DNA of 9,302 nucleotides from Akkermansia sp. (lineage in GTDB: Bacteria; Verrucomicrobiota; Verrucomicrobiia; Verrucomicrobiales; Akkermansiaceae). Shown in pieces: positions 1 through 7,783 of this stretch (position 1 is its first letter; each line of letters begins with the position of its first letter). The notes below the pieces were generated by a model. It did no database searches. It was not told where the DNA came from and worked only from the letters and a program-made list of their open reading frames with translations. The stretch is taken from the NCBI GenBank assembly GCA_020047775.1, contig JAIFNK010000172.1:1-9302 (forward strand), read 5' to 3'. Position numbers and translations under genes: made by a program.

Positions 1-89
1 ATGGGCACGCGGATGGAGCGGTCGGCGGCGGCGTTTCGTTCGGTCGCCGAGTGATTCCTCGCCTGTCCGGCGTGGCCTGTGGCCCCAAT
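1..89. other. Window edge, no gene assigned
   Basis: No gene can be assigned here. A plus-strand frame beginning at base 1 ends at a TGA at 52-54 after 17 codons and could be the last residues of a gene entering from the left. On the minus strand no stop interrupts any of the three frames between 89 and the edge, so the start of another leftward gene is equally possible, but no start codon or ribosome site singles out one frame. Confidence 0.2.
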
Positions 90-290
90 CTAAGACTGCC
101 CGTCCGCCCCGTCCGTCACTTTCGCGGAGGGAAGCTCCTGAAGATTCCGGTGGGACGAGCGGGATTTCTTTGCGAGCAGGTCGTCCGCTTTTTCCAGGAT
201 CACCGCCCGGCAGAATTCGGTCAGGCTCTCCGCCTTCACCACCCGGCTGGCCCGGTCGGATGCTGCGGTAGACCAGAAAATCGCCCCCAC
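90..290 (-). CDS. Small protein, possible ribbon-helix-helix type, possibly frameshifted
   Basis: A 66-residue frame starting at GTG (290-288), directly after the stop of the upstream regulator gene. The middle, RVVKAESLTEFCRAVILEKA, has the charged turn plus 'S-L-(T/S)-E-F-hydrophobic' helix seen in the C-terminal half of ribbon-helix-helix DNA-binding proteins such as DUF1778-like antitoxins. The tail after about residue 40 is low in structure. The first 12 residues look less natural. In another frame, a GTG at 294-292 overlaps the regulator's TGA (GTGA) and reads VSGGDFLVY before becoming Gly/Pro/Arg-rich. A single-base shift near 268 would join that natural start to the AASDRASRVVKAES frame. 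The gene may therefore be frameshifted, or the shift may be a sequence error. It would be coupled with the XRE regulator as a two-gene regulatory unit. Function is inferred from pattern only. Confidence 0.45.
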   Translation of the reverse strand: MGAIFWSTAASDRASRVVKAESLTEFCRAVILEKADDLLAKKSRSSHRNLQELPSAKVTDGADGQS

Positions 291-731
291 TCACTCCGCC
301 TTTTTCCCAGCAGAAGCCGCCCTCATCGCCGCAGTGTGGAGCACATCCACGATTTTCATCACGTCCTCGTAATTCATCGCCAGCCGGGCGAAGTCGATGA
401 ATTTCCGCCGGCTGGCCTGATTCAGCTCCGCAGGCCATTCATCCGGCGGGATTTCCATCACTTTCGCAGACGGACTATTTGCAACGATGGACACCAGTCG
501 GTCCGCATTCGGTGGAAGCGCGTCGCAGACCCAAGCTGCGATCAGTGACGGAGCGAGCCCTTCCGGCAGAACTTCGATCACTTTCCCTAAGGCGCTCCGA
601 TCTGGGAGGGCCTTGCAGCTCAGCCAGCGGGAGACATTGGTCGCGCTGACTCCGGCTTGCTGGGCGAGATCTTTTTGTGACCACCTAGTCGATGCCAGCA
701 CATCTTGAAGGCGTTGGCTAAATCGAATCAT
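291..731 (-). CDS. XRE-family helix-turn-helix transcriptional regulator
   Basis: A 146-residue protein with an N-terminal Cro/C1-type helix-turn-helix. The positioning helix is about residues 18-28 (SQKDLAQQAGV) and the recognition helix about 30-40 (ATNVSRWLSCK), in the usual order within the first 60 residues. The remaining 85 residues (including DEWPAELNQASRRKFIDFA) are helical and match no domain I can name; they may serve dimerisation or ligand sensing. It is transcribed away from the helicase-methyltransferase operon, and the 85-base gap at 732-816 is shared. That position suits a local regulator that represses its own gene and perhaps the rightward genes. This resembles controller proteins of restriction-modification loci, but it is longer than typical C proteins (about 80 residues). 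No clear ribosome site precedes the ATG at 731. The family call is firm; the target is inferred. Confidence 0.85.
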   Translation of the reverse strand: MIRFSQRLQDVLASTRWSQKDLAQQAGVSATNVSRWLSCKALPDRSALGKVIEVLPEGLAPSLIAAWVCDALPPNADRLVSIVANSPSAKVMEIPPDEWPAELNQASRRKFIDFARLAMNYEDVMKIVDVLHTAAMRAASAGKKAE

Positions 732-785
732 GTGGCGGAGTATTCAGGGCCAGCGATCCGTTCGGCAACTTGGAAGTCTGCTTGA

Positions 786-814
786 CGCAATCTTGCGATA
801 AACGCACGATTGCG
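786..814. promoter_or_regulatory. Inverted repeat, possible operator upstream of rightward operon
   Basis: CGCAATC (786-792) and GATTGCG (808-814) form perfect 7-bp arms separated by 15 bases. They end two bases before the ATG at 817 and lie in the gap between the leftward XRE regulator and the rightward genes. The arm size and centre-to-centre distance (22 bases, about two helical turns) would suit a dimeric helix-turn-helix protein. A TTGACG at 783-788 overlaps the left arm, but no good -10 box follows at the usual distance, so I do not call a promoter. Confidence 0.3.
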
Positions 815-816
815 CC

Positions 817-999
817 ATGAGCGATTACACCCCTGTCCACCGCTCCGGCATCAGGAAGATTCCCTCCCCGCAGCCACTGCCGCTGACACCCGGGGAGGCG
901 GAATCCTTGCTCGCCGCCGTGCAGCGAATCATTCGCGCCTCGGAAGTGGCGGGGCCGGCGATTCCGCGCCCGAATGTGACGAAATCCCCCCGCCGCTGA
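817..999 (+). CDS. Possible small protein ahead of the helicase
   Basis: A 60-residue frame with ATG at 817 and TGA at 997-999, ending 28 bases before the helicase start and reading in the same direction. The first half is Pro/Ser-rich (IPSPQPLPLTPGEAE). The segment TPGEAESLLAAVQRIIRASE would form an amphipathic helix. I recognise no family. It fills the space between the regulator and the large operon and has a reasonable start, but no ribosome site is visible. An overlapping frame starting at 810 is also open, so coding status is uncertain. It might instead be non-coding leader sequence. Confidence 0.4.
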   Translation: MSDYTPVHRSGIRKIPSPQPLPLTPGEAESLLAAVQRIIRASEVAGPAIPRPNVTKSPRR

Positions 1000-1027
1000 T
1001 CGCGTCGCCGCACCTAACGACACCCCG

Positions 1028-4000
1028 ATGTCCACCCGCTTCTTCACCAACGATAACAGCAACACGCTGCTCAAAAAATTCGAAGGCATCTTCGAAAATA
1101 ACCCCGACCTTGCCCGGTTCGATGCGTTGGTAGGTTACCTCCGGGCATCCGGGTATTTCGCCATTCGTCCGAAACTCATCAATGTCCCGGTCGTCCGGAT
1201 TCTCGTTGGCATCAATGTCGATAATATCGTCGAGGAATACCACAAGAGGGGGCAGCTCTTCCTCGCCGACGCCGGCAAAGCGCTCAAGGAATTCCGGGAA
1301 GCGCTGACGGCGGACATTCAGAACGCCCGCTATTCCCGCGAGGTTGAAACCGGAATCCTTCAATTCGTTGAAGACGTCGTTTCGAAAAAGGTGGAGATCA
1401 AGGCTCACCCGACCAAGCGGCTCCATGCGAAAATCTACATTTTCCTGCCAGAGGGATTCAACGAGCACAAACCGGGTCACGTCATCACCGGATCGTCGAA
1501 TCTCACCGCTTCCGGCCTGGGTGCGCAAAGGGATGATCAAACCTACGAGTTCAACGCGCTGAGCCACGACTACGACGACGTCAAATTTGCCGCCGATGAA
1601 TTCGAAAAGCTCTGGGACGAATCCGTCCACGTCCTTCCCAAGGAAATCACGGAGGTTACGAAAAACAGCTTCCTCCGCGATGACCTCACGCCGTTCGAGC
1701 TCTATTACAAACTCCTGATCGAATATTTCGGTCCGGCCATTGAGTATGACCCGAACCGCGAGACCGACTTGCCGGATGGATTCATGCGGCTCGCCTACCA
1801 GATGGATGCCGTCACTCAGGGCTTCCTTCTGCTCCAGAAACACGGCGGCTTTTTCCTGGCCGATGTGGTCGGCCTCGGAAAAACGATCATCGCCATTCTG
1901 ATCGCCAAGAAGTTTTTCTATCACAACGGCTTTCCGGGTCACCTTTCCGAGACCCTTGTGATCGTCCCTCCCGCGCTGAAGGATGGTTGGCTCGCGACCA
2001 TCGAGAAATTCGAACTCAAGGGAGTGAGAGTCGTCAGTAACGGCAGCCTGCACAAAATCCAGAACGCGAAGAAATACGATCTCGTGATCGTGGACGAGGC
2101 CCACAAGTTCCGCAACGACACCGCCGCCTCCTACGACGAACTCCAGCGGATTTGCAAAACCCGCACGACCCGCCGCTTTCCGGACGGCAGCTTCTATCGA
2201 AAGCGAGTCATCCTTGTTTCCGCGACGCCGCTGAACAACCGCCCGAATGACATCAAGAACCAGCTCCTGTTATTCCAGGACGGCAAGGATTCCACCCTTG
2301 AAGTTCCGAACCTCCAGCGCTTCTTCGCCCACCGTCAAAAGGAGTTCCAGAAAGCCCTCAAGGATCTTTCTCCCGAAAACGCCCGCGTCGAAATCCAGCG
2401 GATTTATGAACTGATCCGCACCAAGATCGTCACGGAGGTCACCATCCGCCGCACCCGCACCGACCTCCGGGATCACGACGACTACAGCAAGGATCTCGAT
2501 GCCCAGGGAATCACTTTTCCAAAAGTAAGGCCTCCTCACAAAATCCTCTATCCACTGAGCGCGGAGCTGGACCAGCTCTATGATGAAACTCTCGCCGATC
2601 TCGACAAAGGCCTCACCTACAACCGCTACCGAGCCATCGGGGCATTGGTCCCGGAAAAGCGGATCAAGTATCAGCAAGCGGAACAGATTTCCTCCCAGCT
2701 TGCCCGCATCATGCGGACGCTTTTGCTGAAGCGACTCGATAGCTCGTTCCATGCTTTCACCCGATCATTGGGCCGTTTCCGGGACAATACCCAGGCGATG
2801 GTGACCATGTTCGTGCGCGGCAAGATCTACATCGCACCGAGCCTCAATGTCTCCGAATACATCATCGAGGATCGCGAGGACGAATTGGCCGAACTGATCC
2901 TCTCGATGCAAGGGGATGACGCCACGCTTCAAATCTGCACTCCCGAGGATTTTGAACCGAACTTCCTCCCCGGCCTCAAGAAGGACCTCGATATCCTCAT
3001 CGACCTCGCAGGCCGCTGGGGTGCGGTGAAGGAAGATCCGAAGCTTGATGAATTCGTCCATCGCCTGCAAAACGAGCTGTTATCTCCATCGATTAATCAC
3101 TCCGCCGCCACTCACGGGAAGCCCAAGCTCGTGGTCTTCTCCGAGTCCAAGGAAACCACCGACTATCTGGTGAAGCAGTTGCACCTGCGTGGTTTTGAGA
3201 AAATTCTCACCATCGATTCCAGCACTCGTAAGGACCGGATGCCGAAGGTGCGGGCGAACTTCGATGCCAATGTTCCGCTCGTTGAACAACTGGATGATTA
3301 CGAAATCATCATCTCCACCGAAGTCCTCGCGGAAGGTGTGAACCTCCACCGCGCGAACGTGATTCTGAATTACGACACGCCCTGGAACTCCACCCGTCTC
3401 ATGCAACGGATCGGCCGTATCAACCGGATCGGCACCACCGCGGAGGAAATCCATATCTACAACTTCTTCCCCACCGCCAAGGTGGACGCGGACATCGACC
3501 TCAAGAAGAAGGCTCTGGTCAAACTCCAGGCCTTCCACTCCGCCCTCGGTGAAGACAGCCAGATCTATTCCACCGACGAAGAGGTGGATAATTTCGGGCT
3601 ATTCGACAAAGACCTCGAAGAGGAAAAGGACGAGTCGCTCGCACTGCTGATGGAGTTGCGGAAGTTCCGCCAACAGAATCCCGAACGCTTCCGGGAAATC
3701 CGCAATCTTCCGCTTCGCGCACGCGTCGGGCGCAAAGACAAACTCCGCGACCAGACCACGATCAGCTTCGTCCGGAACCGTCGCCGCGACGGATTCTACT
3801 ACGTCCACGAAGACAAGACCGTCGAAGAACTGTCATTCGTCGAGGCCGCCCGCATTTTCCATGCGAACGCGATGGAGAAGAGTCTGCCGCTGCCCGAGTG
3901 CCATCACGATCAGGTCAATGCGGCTGTCGGCCACTATCATGAGACACTCAAGTCCGAGGCTGTGCGGGACCAGATCGTGGACAACCAGATTGGCCCTAAC

Positions 4001-4330
4001 GAACGCAAGGCATTGCAGCTTCTCAATATTTTCATCGCCCACCCGACCCTCGCGTCCGTTGAGGAAAAGTCCCTGCTCAAACACGCCCAGCTCGCCGTGC
4101 GCAAGGCTGCGTACGGCAAACTCCAACGTGATCTGGTGAAGCTTGAGAAGGCTCAGAAAAAGTCCCCGCTCAAGGCTGCCGCCCTGCTCGACAAGACCCT
4201 GGAGATCATCGGCCTCTACGATTTCTCCAACTATGACGGCGAGTCTGCCGAGGACCTGAATGCCGGCCTCACCGCCGCGGAATTGGAGCCGGTCATCATC
4301 CTTTCCGAGTCCTTCTCCAACCCCGATTGA
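1028..4330 (+). CDS. PLD-domain SNF2-type helicase/translocase (putative restriction subunit)
   Basis: An 1100-residue protein combining a nuclease-like and a motor domain. Residues 1 to about 210 form a phospholipase-D-like domain with one HKD-type motif: H133-A-K135, then G155-S-S-N158 in GSSNLT. The Asp usual at H+7 is Leu140, a variation I believe occurs in helicase-linked PLD domains. One motif per chain implies that a dimer builds the active site. The superfamily 2 core follows: Walker A DVVGLGKT at 279-286, Walker B DEAH at 356-359, SATP at 398-401, and then the second RecA lobe with LVVFSESKE (motif IV). Motif V is EVLAEGVNL from 765, and motif VI is QRIGRINRIG at 793-802. About 270 further C-terminal residues are charged, helical and unassigned. 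The ATP-driven motor probably moves along or remodels duplex DNA and brings the PLD domain to a cleavage site. Its stop lies 16 bases before the methyltransferase gene, so the two are almost certainly one transcript and one system. The ATG at 1028 directly precedes conserved-looking sequence; no Shine-Dalgarno is seen. Confidence 0.92.
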   Translation: MSTRFFTNDNSNTLLKKFEGIFENNPDLARFDALVGYLRASGYFAIRPKLINVPVVRILVGINVDNIVEEYHKRGQLFLADAGKALKEFREALTADIQNARYSREVETGILQFVEDVVSKKVEIKAHPTKRLHAKIYIFLPEGFNEHKPGHVITGSSNLTASGLGAQRDDQTYEFNALSHDYDDVKFAADEFEKLWDESVHVLPKEITEVTKNSFLRDDLTPFELYYKLLIEYFGPAIEYDPNRETDLPDGFMRLAYQMDAVTQGFLLLQKHGGFFLADVVGLGKTIIAILIAKKFFYHNGFPGHLSETLVIVPPALKDGWLATIEKFELKGVRVVSNGSLHKIQNAKKYDLVIVDEAHKFRNDTAASYDELQRICKTRTTRRFPDGSFYRKRVILVSATPLNNRPNDIKNQLLLFQDGKDSTLEVPNLQRFFAHRQKEFQKALKDLSPENARVEIQRIYELIRTKIVTEVTIRRTRTDLRDHDDYSKDLDAQGITFPKVRPPHKILYPLSAELDQLYDETLADLDKGLTYNRYRAIGALVPEKRIKYQQAEQISSQLARIMRTLLLKRLDSSFHAFTRSLGRFRDNTQAMVTMFVRGKIYIAPSLNVSEYIIEDREDELAELILSMQGDDATLQICTPEDFEPNFLPGLKKDLDILIDLAGRWGAVKEDPKLDEFVHRLQNELLSPSINHSAATHGKPKLVVFSESKETTDYLVKQLHLRGFEKILTIDSSTRKDRMPKVRANFDANVPLVEQLDDYEIIISTEVLAEGVNLHRANVILNYDTPWNSTRLMQRIGRINRIGTTAEEIHIYNFFPTAKVDADIDLKKKALVKLQAFHSALGEDSQIYSTDEEVDNFGLFDKDLEEEKDESLALLMELRKFRQQNPERFREIRNLPLRARVGRKDKLRDQTTISFVRNRRRDGFYYVHEDKTVEELSFVEAARIFHANAMEKSLPLPECHHDQVNAAVGHYHETLKSEAVRDQIVDNQIGPNERKALQLLNIFIAHPTLASVEEKSLLKHAQLAVRKAAYGKLQRDLVKLEKAQKKSPLKAAALLDKTLEIIGLYDFSNYDGESAEDLNAGLTAAELEPVIILSESFSNPD

Positions 4331-4346
4331 AATTTTTCAAGCAGCC

Positions 4347-7300
4347 ATGTCCAACTCCCCATCCATTCAGCAGAGCCTCCGGCAGAACTATCAGAGGAAC
4401 AACTGGCAGAATCTCCTCCACTCGCTTTTCCCGGACGGCACGGTCCGCCTGTTCGCCACGCCGCAGTGCCTCGCTGCCTCGCAGGAAAAAGTGAAAACGA
4501 CGATTCAGCTTGGAACGATCGATCTGGCGGATGGAACCACCATCGCCCTGCTCGAAGTCGAAACCACCGACCAGGTTAAACTCGCCCGCAACCGAGTGGG
4601 TCTGCGCAACTTCGTCTCCACCTTCATCGACGAAGCCGGGGCCTCCGCCGTGCTCGCCGTCTTCCATCAGGAACAATCGGACGACTGGCGGCTCACCTAC
4701 GCCGCCCGTCAGACCACGCTCGACGAAGAGACATCCGCCATCGTCACTATCGAGACCGCGCCGCGTCGATTTACCTTCGTTCTCGGAAAAAACGAACCGT
4801 GCCGTACCGCCGCCGCGCGACTCGCCACCATTTTGGAAAAAGGCGATGAACTCACGCTCCCTGTGGTTGAGAAAGCGTTCTCGGTCGAGACTCTCTCCAA
4901 GGATTTCTTCAAGAAATACAAGGAACACTATCAGGCCTTCGTCACCCATTTGCTTGCTCCATCCCGACAGGCGGCGACTCGTAAAACATTCGGGATTACA
5001 TCGCTAGCCGATTCGACGGAACAGGAAAAGGCGGACAAGCCCGTCCGCGATTTCGTAAAGACTCTGCTAGGTCGTCTCGTCTTCCTACACTTCCTTCAGA
5101 AAAAGGGCTGGCTCGGCTGTAAGGCGGGCACCAAGGCCTGGGTCGGTGGCGATCCGGATTTCCTCCAATCCCTTTTCGCGATGGCGGGCTCCCGCAAGGA
5201 TGCTCCCCATTTTCATTCGAAATACCTCTCTCCACTTTTTTTCGAGGCGCTGAACATGCCGGAACGGGCAGGTGATATATTTCCGCTCACCAACTCGCGT
5301 TTGCCGTATCTAAACGGTGGGCTGTTCGAAGAGGAATCCGCCGTGCTGCGAGCGTTGGATTTTCCGCAGGACTTGTTTGCCAACATTCTCAATTTTTTCG
5401 GCGAATACAATTTCACCATCGACGAGAACGATCCCGAAGACCACGAGGTTGGCATCGACCCGGAAATGCTGGGACATATTTTTGAAAACCTCCTGGAAGA
5501 CAACAAGGACAAGGGAGCCTTCTACACCCCCAAGCCCAGCGTCTCCTATATGGCCCGGCAGAGCTTGCTCCACTATCTCCAGACGCACCTCGGTGAATTC
5601 AAGGAGCTGGAGATTCTGCTCAACGAAAAGGACCCGTCGAATCATCAGGGCAAGGACTCGTTTGTCGCCGCGAACCGTGAACGCATCGCCGAGCTTCTCG
5701 ATGCGGTGAAAATCTGCGATCCCGCCATCGGTTCCGGCGCGTTTCCCATCGGCCTTCTACAGGAAATCCTCTGGACGCGCCTTGCTCTGCAACCGGAACT
5801 GAACACTTCGGCGGACCGTGCACGGCTCAAGCGCCAGATCATTCAAAATTCCATCCACGGCGTGGACATCGATCCCGGTGCGATTGAAATCGCCCGTCTC
5901 CGCTTCTGGCTCGCCCTCGTCGTAGATGAAGATGAACCACGGCCACTCCCGAATCTCGATTACAAAATCCACCGTGCGGACTCACTCATTGAATACATTC
6001 GTGGTGAACCGGTGAATCTTGGAGATGTCCATCCGAACGACAGCACCACTCGTGCTGCTTTGGATAATCTCATTGCCGCCAAGCAATCGCTTTTCACCGC
6101 CCAGCGGCTTCAGGAAAAGCGGGCGGCTTGGTTTGATCTTTATCGTTCCCTCGCGCAGCTCGCCCAAGCCGAGTTCACTTGGCTGCGCAACGGTACGAAC
6201 TTCGGTGACGGTGAGAGGCTTTCGCAACTCACCCGTGGCATCAAGGAATTCGGCCAGTGGATCGGTCAGATTGATGCCGTGAAAAAGGAGAAGGCTCAAA
6301 TTCAGGATGCTGTTTTAGGTAAATTGAAGCAGTGGTTCGACGATCCAGGTAAACCGACATTTCTTTGGAATCTCCACTTCGGAGAGATTTTCGCTAATGG
6401 TGGGTTCGACGTAGTAATAGCCAATCCTCCATATTATGACATTAAGGGAATGGAGAAAAATATGGTGGATTTAATTTTTTCGAAGTTCCACTGCGCTACA
6501 AACAGAATCAATCTTTACTCGACCTTTATCGAACTTGCGTTCACTCAATTGATTCATCCATTGGGATCAATATCATTCATTATCCCAAATAGTCTTCTTC
6601 AGAATTCTTCATACACAAAACTTAGAAGGCTGCTACTTCCAAAAGTGAGGCAGATAATCAAGCTTCCAGATGGAATATTTGAGGAGCCCACGGTTGAAAC
6701 AATTCTTTTGTTTACGGCATCTACAACAACTTCAGAGGCGGAAGTGTTTAGTTTCGGAAATAAGGAAAAATTTTGTGTGCCAAATAGACTTCCCGTTCTT
6801 TCGAAAGCGCTTTGGGAAAATCAGAAGGATTGTCAGTTTCAGCTTACGCTTTGCAATTCGGATTTCGACCTGTTGGATAAAATTGAAGGGAGACACGATA
6901 AACTCTTCCAAATCGCTGAAACATGCCTTGGCATAACCCCCTACGACAAACAAAAAGGTCACACAAGCGACCAAATTAAGAGCAGGACCTTTCACGCATC
7001 GACAAAGAAGACAAATGAATATGTTCCCCTCATAGATGGTTCGCGCATATTCAGATTCTTTGTAAAGAACGAGCCAGTTGAGTTCTTAAGATATGGACCT
7101 TGGCTTGGAGCACCCAGAAAAAGGCATTTCTTTGAGAGACCACGCGTCATCGTCAGGCAAATTTTAAGGAATAGGTCACCTAGAATTGTATGCGCTTACA
7201 CGGATGAAGTTATTTTTCACACGCAAGTCGCATTCGCGATTCTTCCCAAGAAGCAATCTGATTTACTGCGATCAGAGTCTCTATGTCTTGCCGCAATTCT

Positions 7301-7589
7301 GTCATCTTCCGTAGTGGATTACTATCATGAGAAAAGATTCTCAGATCCTGAAAAGGTGGTTTTCCCAAAGGCACTTATTGCAAATTTCAAGCAGCTTCCA
7401 ATTCCGAAAGTCCACGTCGAGCTGCGTTTACGTTTGATAGAACTCGCGGAATCCTGCGCCAAAGCAGCAAAGAAAGGTGACCAGTCATCACTTGCTGTTC
7501 TTGAATCAGAGATCAATCAGATCGTTTACCGCCTCTTTCACCTCACGGCCGAAGAGATCGCTGTGATCGAAGCCGCGGTAAACCCGTGA
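4347..7589 (+). CDS. Eco57I/type IIG-like adenine-specific DNA methyltransferase
   Basis: A 1080-residue protein that should transfer a methyl group from S-adenosylmethionine to adenine N6 in DNA. Residues 1-190 are an N-terminal domain containing TTIALLEVETTDQVKLARNR. Next comes a helical segment with LVFLHFLQKKGWL (244-256) and YLNGGLFE (321-328), typical of large type IIG, type ISP and BREX PglX-like enzymes. The gamma-class methylase core has KGAFYTP (389-395, motif X), DPAIGSGAF (458-466, motif I), VDIDPGAIEIARLRF (motif II region) and NPPY (693-696, catalytic motif IV). Residues from about 830 on are the probable target-recognition region. I chose ATG 4347 over an upstream in-frame ATG at 4260, which would overlap the helicase gene and add only a Pro/Ser-rich run. 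Bases about 6300-7500 are much more AT-rich and use codons such as ATA, TTA and AGA, unlike the rest. This suggests exchange of the specificity part. No clear ribosome site is visible; coupling to the helicase is likely. Confidence 0.92.
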   Translation: MSNSPSIQQSLRQNYQRNNWQNLLHSLFPDGTVRLFATPQCLAASQEKVKTTIQLGTIDLADGTTIALLEVETTDQVKLARNRVGLRNFVSTFIDEAGASAVLAVFHQEQSDDWRLTYAARQTTLDEETSAIVTIETAPRRFTFVLGKNEPCRTAAARLATILEKGDELTLPVVEKAFSVETLSKDFFKKYKEHYQAFVTHLLAPSRQAATRKTFGITSLADSTEQEKADKPVRDFVKTLLGRLVFLHFLQKKGWLGCKAGTKAWVGGDPDFLQSLFAMAGSRKDAPHFHSKYLSPLFFEALNMPERAGDIFPLTNSRLPYLNGGLFEEESAVLRALDFPQDLFANILNFFGEYNFTIDENDPEDHEVGIDPEMLGHIFENLLEDNKDKGAFYTPKPSVSYMARQSLLHYLQTHLGEFKELEILLNEKDPSNHQGKDSFVAANRERIAELLDAVKICDPAIGSGAFPIGLLQEILWTRLALQPELNTSADRARLKRQIIQNSIHGVDIDPGAIEIARLRFWLALVVDEDEPRPLPNLDYKIHRADSLIEYIRGEPVNLGDVHPNDSTTRAALDNLIAAKQSLFTAQRLQEKRAAWFDLYRSLAQLAQAEFTWLRNGTNFGDGERLSQLTRGIKEFGQWIGQIDAVKKEKAQIQDAVLGKLKQWFDDPGKPTFLWNLHFGEIFANGGFDVVIANPPYYDIKGMEKNMVDLIFSKFHCATNRINLYSTFIELAFTQLIHPLGSISFIIPNSLLQNSSYTKLRRLLLPKVRQIIKLPDGIFEEPTVETILLFTASTTTSEAEVFSFGNKEKFCVPNRLPVLSKALWENQKDCQFQLTLCNSDFDLLDKIEGRHDKLFQIAETCLGITPYDKQKGHTSDQIKSRTFHASTKKTNEYVPLIDGSRIFRFFVKNEPVEFLRYGPWLGAPRKRHFFERPRVIVRQILRNRSPRIVCAYTDEVIFHTQVAFAILPKKQSDLLRSESLCLAAILSSSVVDYYHEKRFSDPEKVVFPKALIANFKQLPIPKVHVELRLRLIELAESCAKAAKKGDQSSLAVLESEINQIVYRLFHLTAEEIAVIEAAVNP

Positions 7590-7705
7590 ACCAAACCATG
7601 CCCCTGCACCCCGCCGCCCAACAGATGATCCGGAAAGTCGAAGAGCTTTCCGGCAGGCCCGTGCATATGGCGGAGGATGCGGATTTGAAAGTGCTGGCGA
7701 GCATC
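7590..7705 (+). repeat. Direct repeat, left copy (5' end of gene X)
   Basis: 116 bases matching 8814-8929 in the same orientation with 9 mismatches by my alignment (about 92%), including an exact run of 49 bases. It starts at the base after the methyltransferase stop, in ACCAAACCATG, and covers the first 36 codons of an unknown gene. After 7705 the two copies share nothing. The repeats bracket the minus-strand DUF2188/FINCPFD cassette and mark a recombination or insertion boundary. Confidence 0.9.
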
Positions 7706-7747
7706 TGCCGAGTCCTCGTCTTGCGGGATTGCCTGCGTCTGAGTTGA
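7598..7747 (+). pseudogene. Truncated 5' fragment of unknown gene X, copy 1
   Basis: A 49-codon frame starting at ATG 7598, 8 bases after the methyltransferase stop, as expected for the third gene of the operon. It begins MPLHPAAQQMIRKVEELSG and follows the second copy (from 8822) for 36 codons. It then runs into unrelated residues (CRVLVLRDCLRLS) and stops at 7745-7747. I read it as the 5' stub of a longer gene cut off by the event that placed the minus-strand cassette here. The family is not recognised. It may still be translated as a short peptide. Confidence 0.65.
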
Positions 7748-7783
7748 GATGCGAAATGTTCCATCCTCCAGATGCGGCGGCCA

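Noticed and set aside
929..2104. Long minus-strand open frame opposite the helicase 5' region (391 codons)
   Set aside because: It is the reverse of a strongly biased coding frame, overlaps conserved PLD and Walker motifs on the plus strand, and has no recognisable domain.
4260..4346. Upstream in-frame start for the methyltransferase
   Set aside because: It would add 29 Pro/Ser-rich residues overlapping the helicase C-terminus. ATG 4347 directly precedes family-like sequence and lies after the helicase stop.
1028..7589. BREX or complete DISARM locus
   Set aside because: The methyltransferase and helicase resemble parts of these, but no pglZ, brxC, drmA, drmB or other core gene is present in the window.
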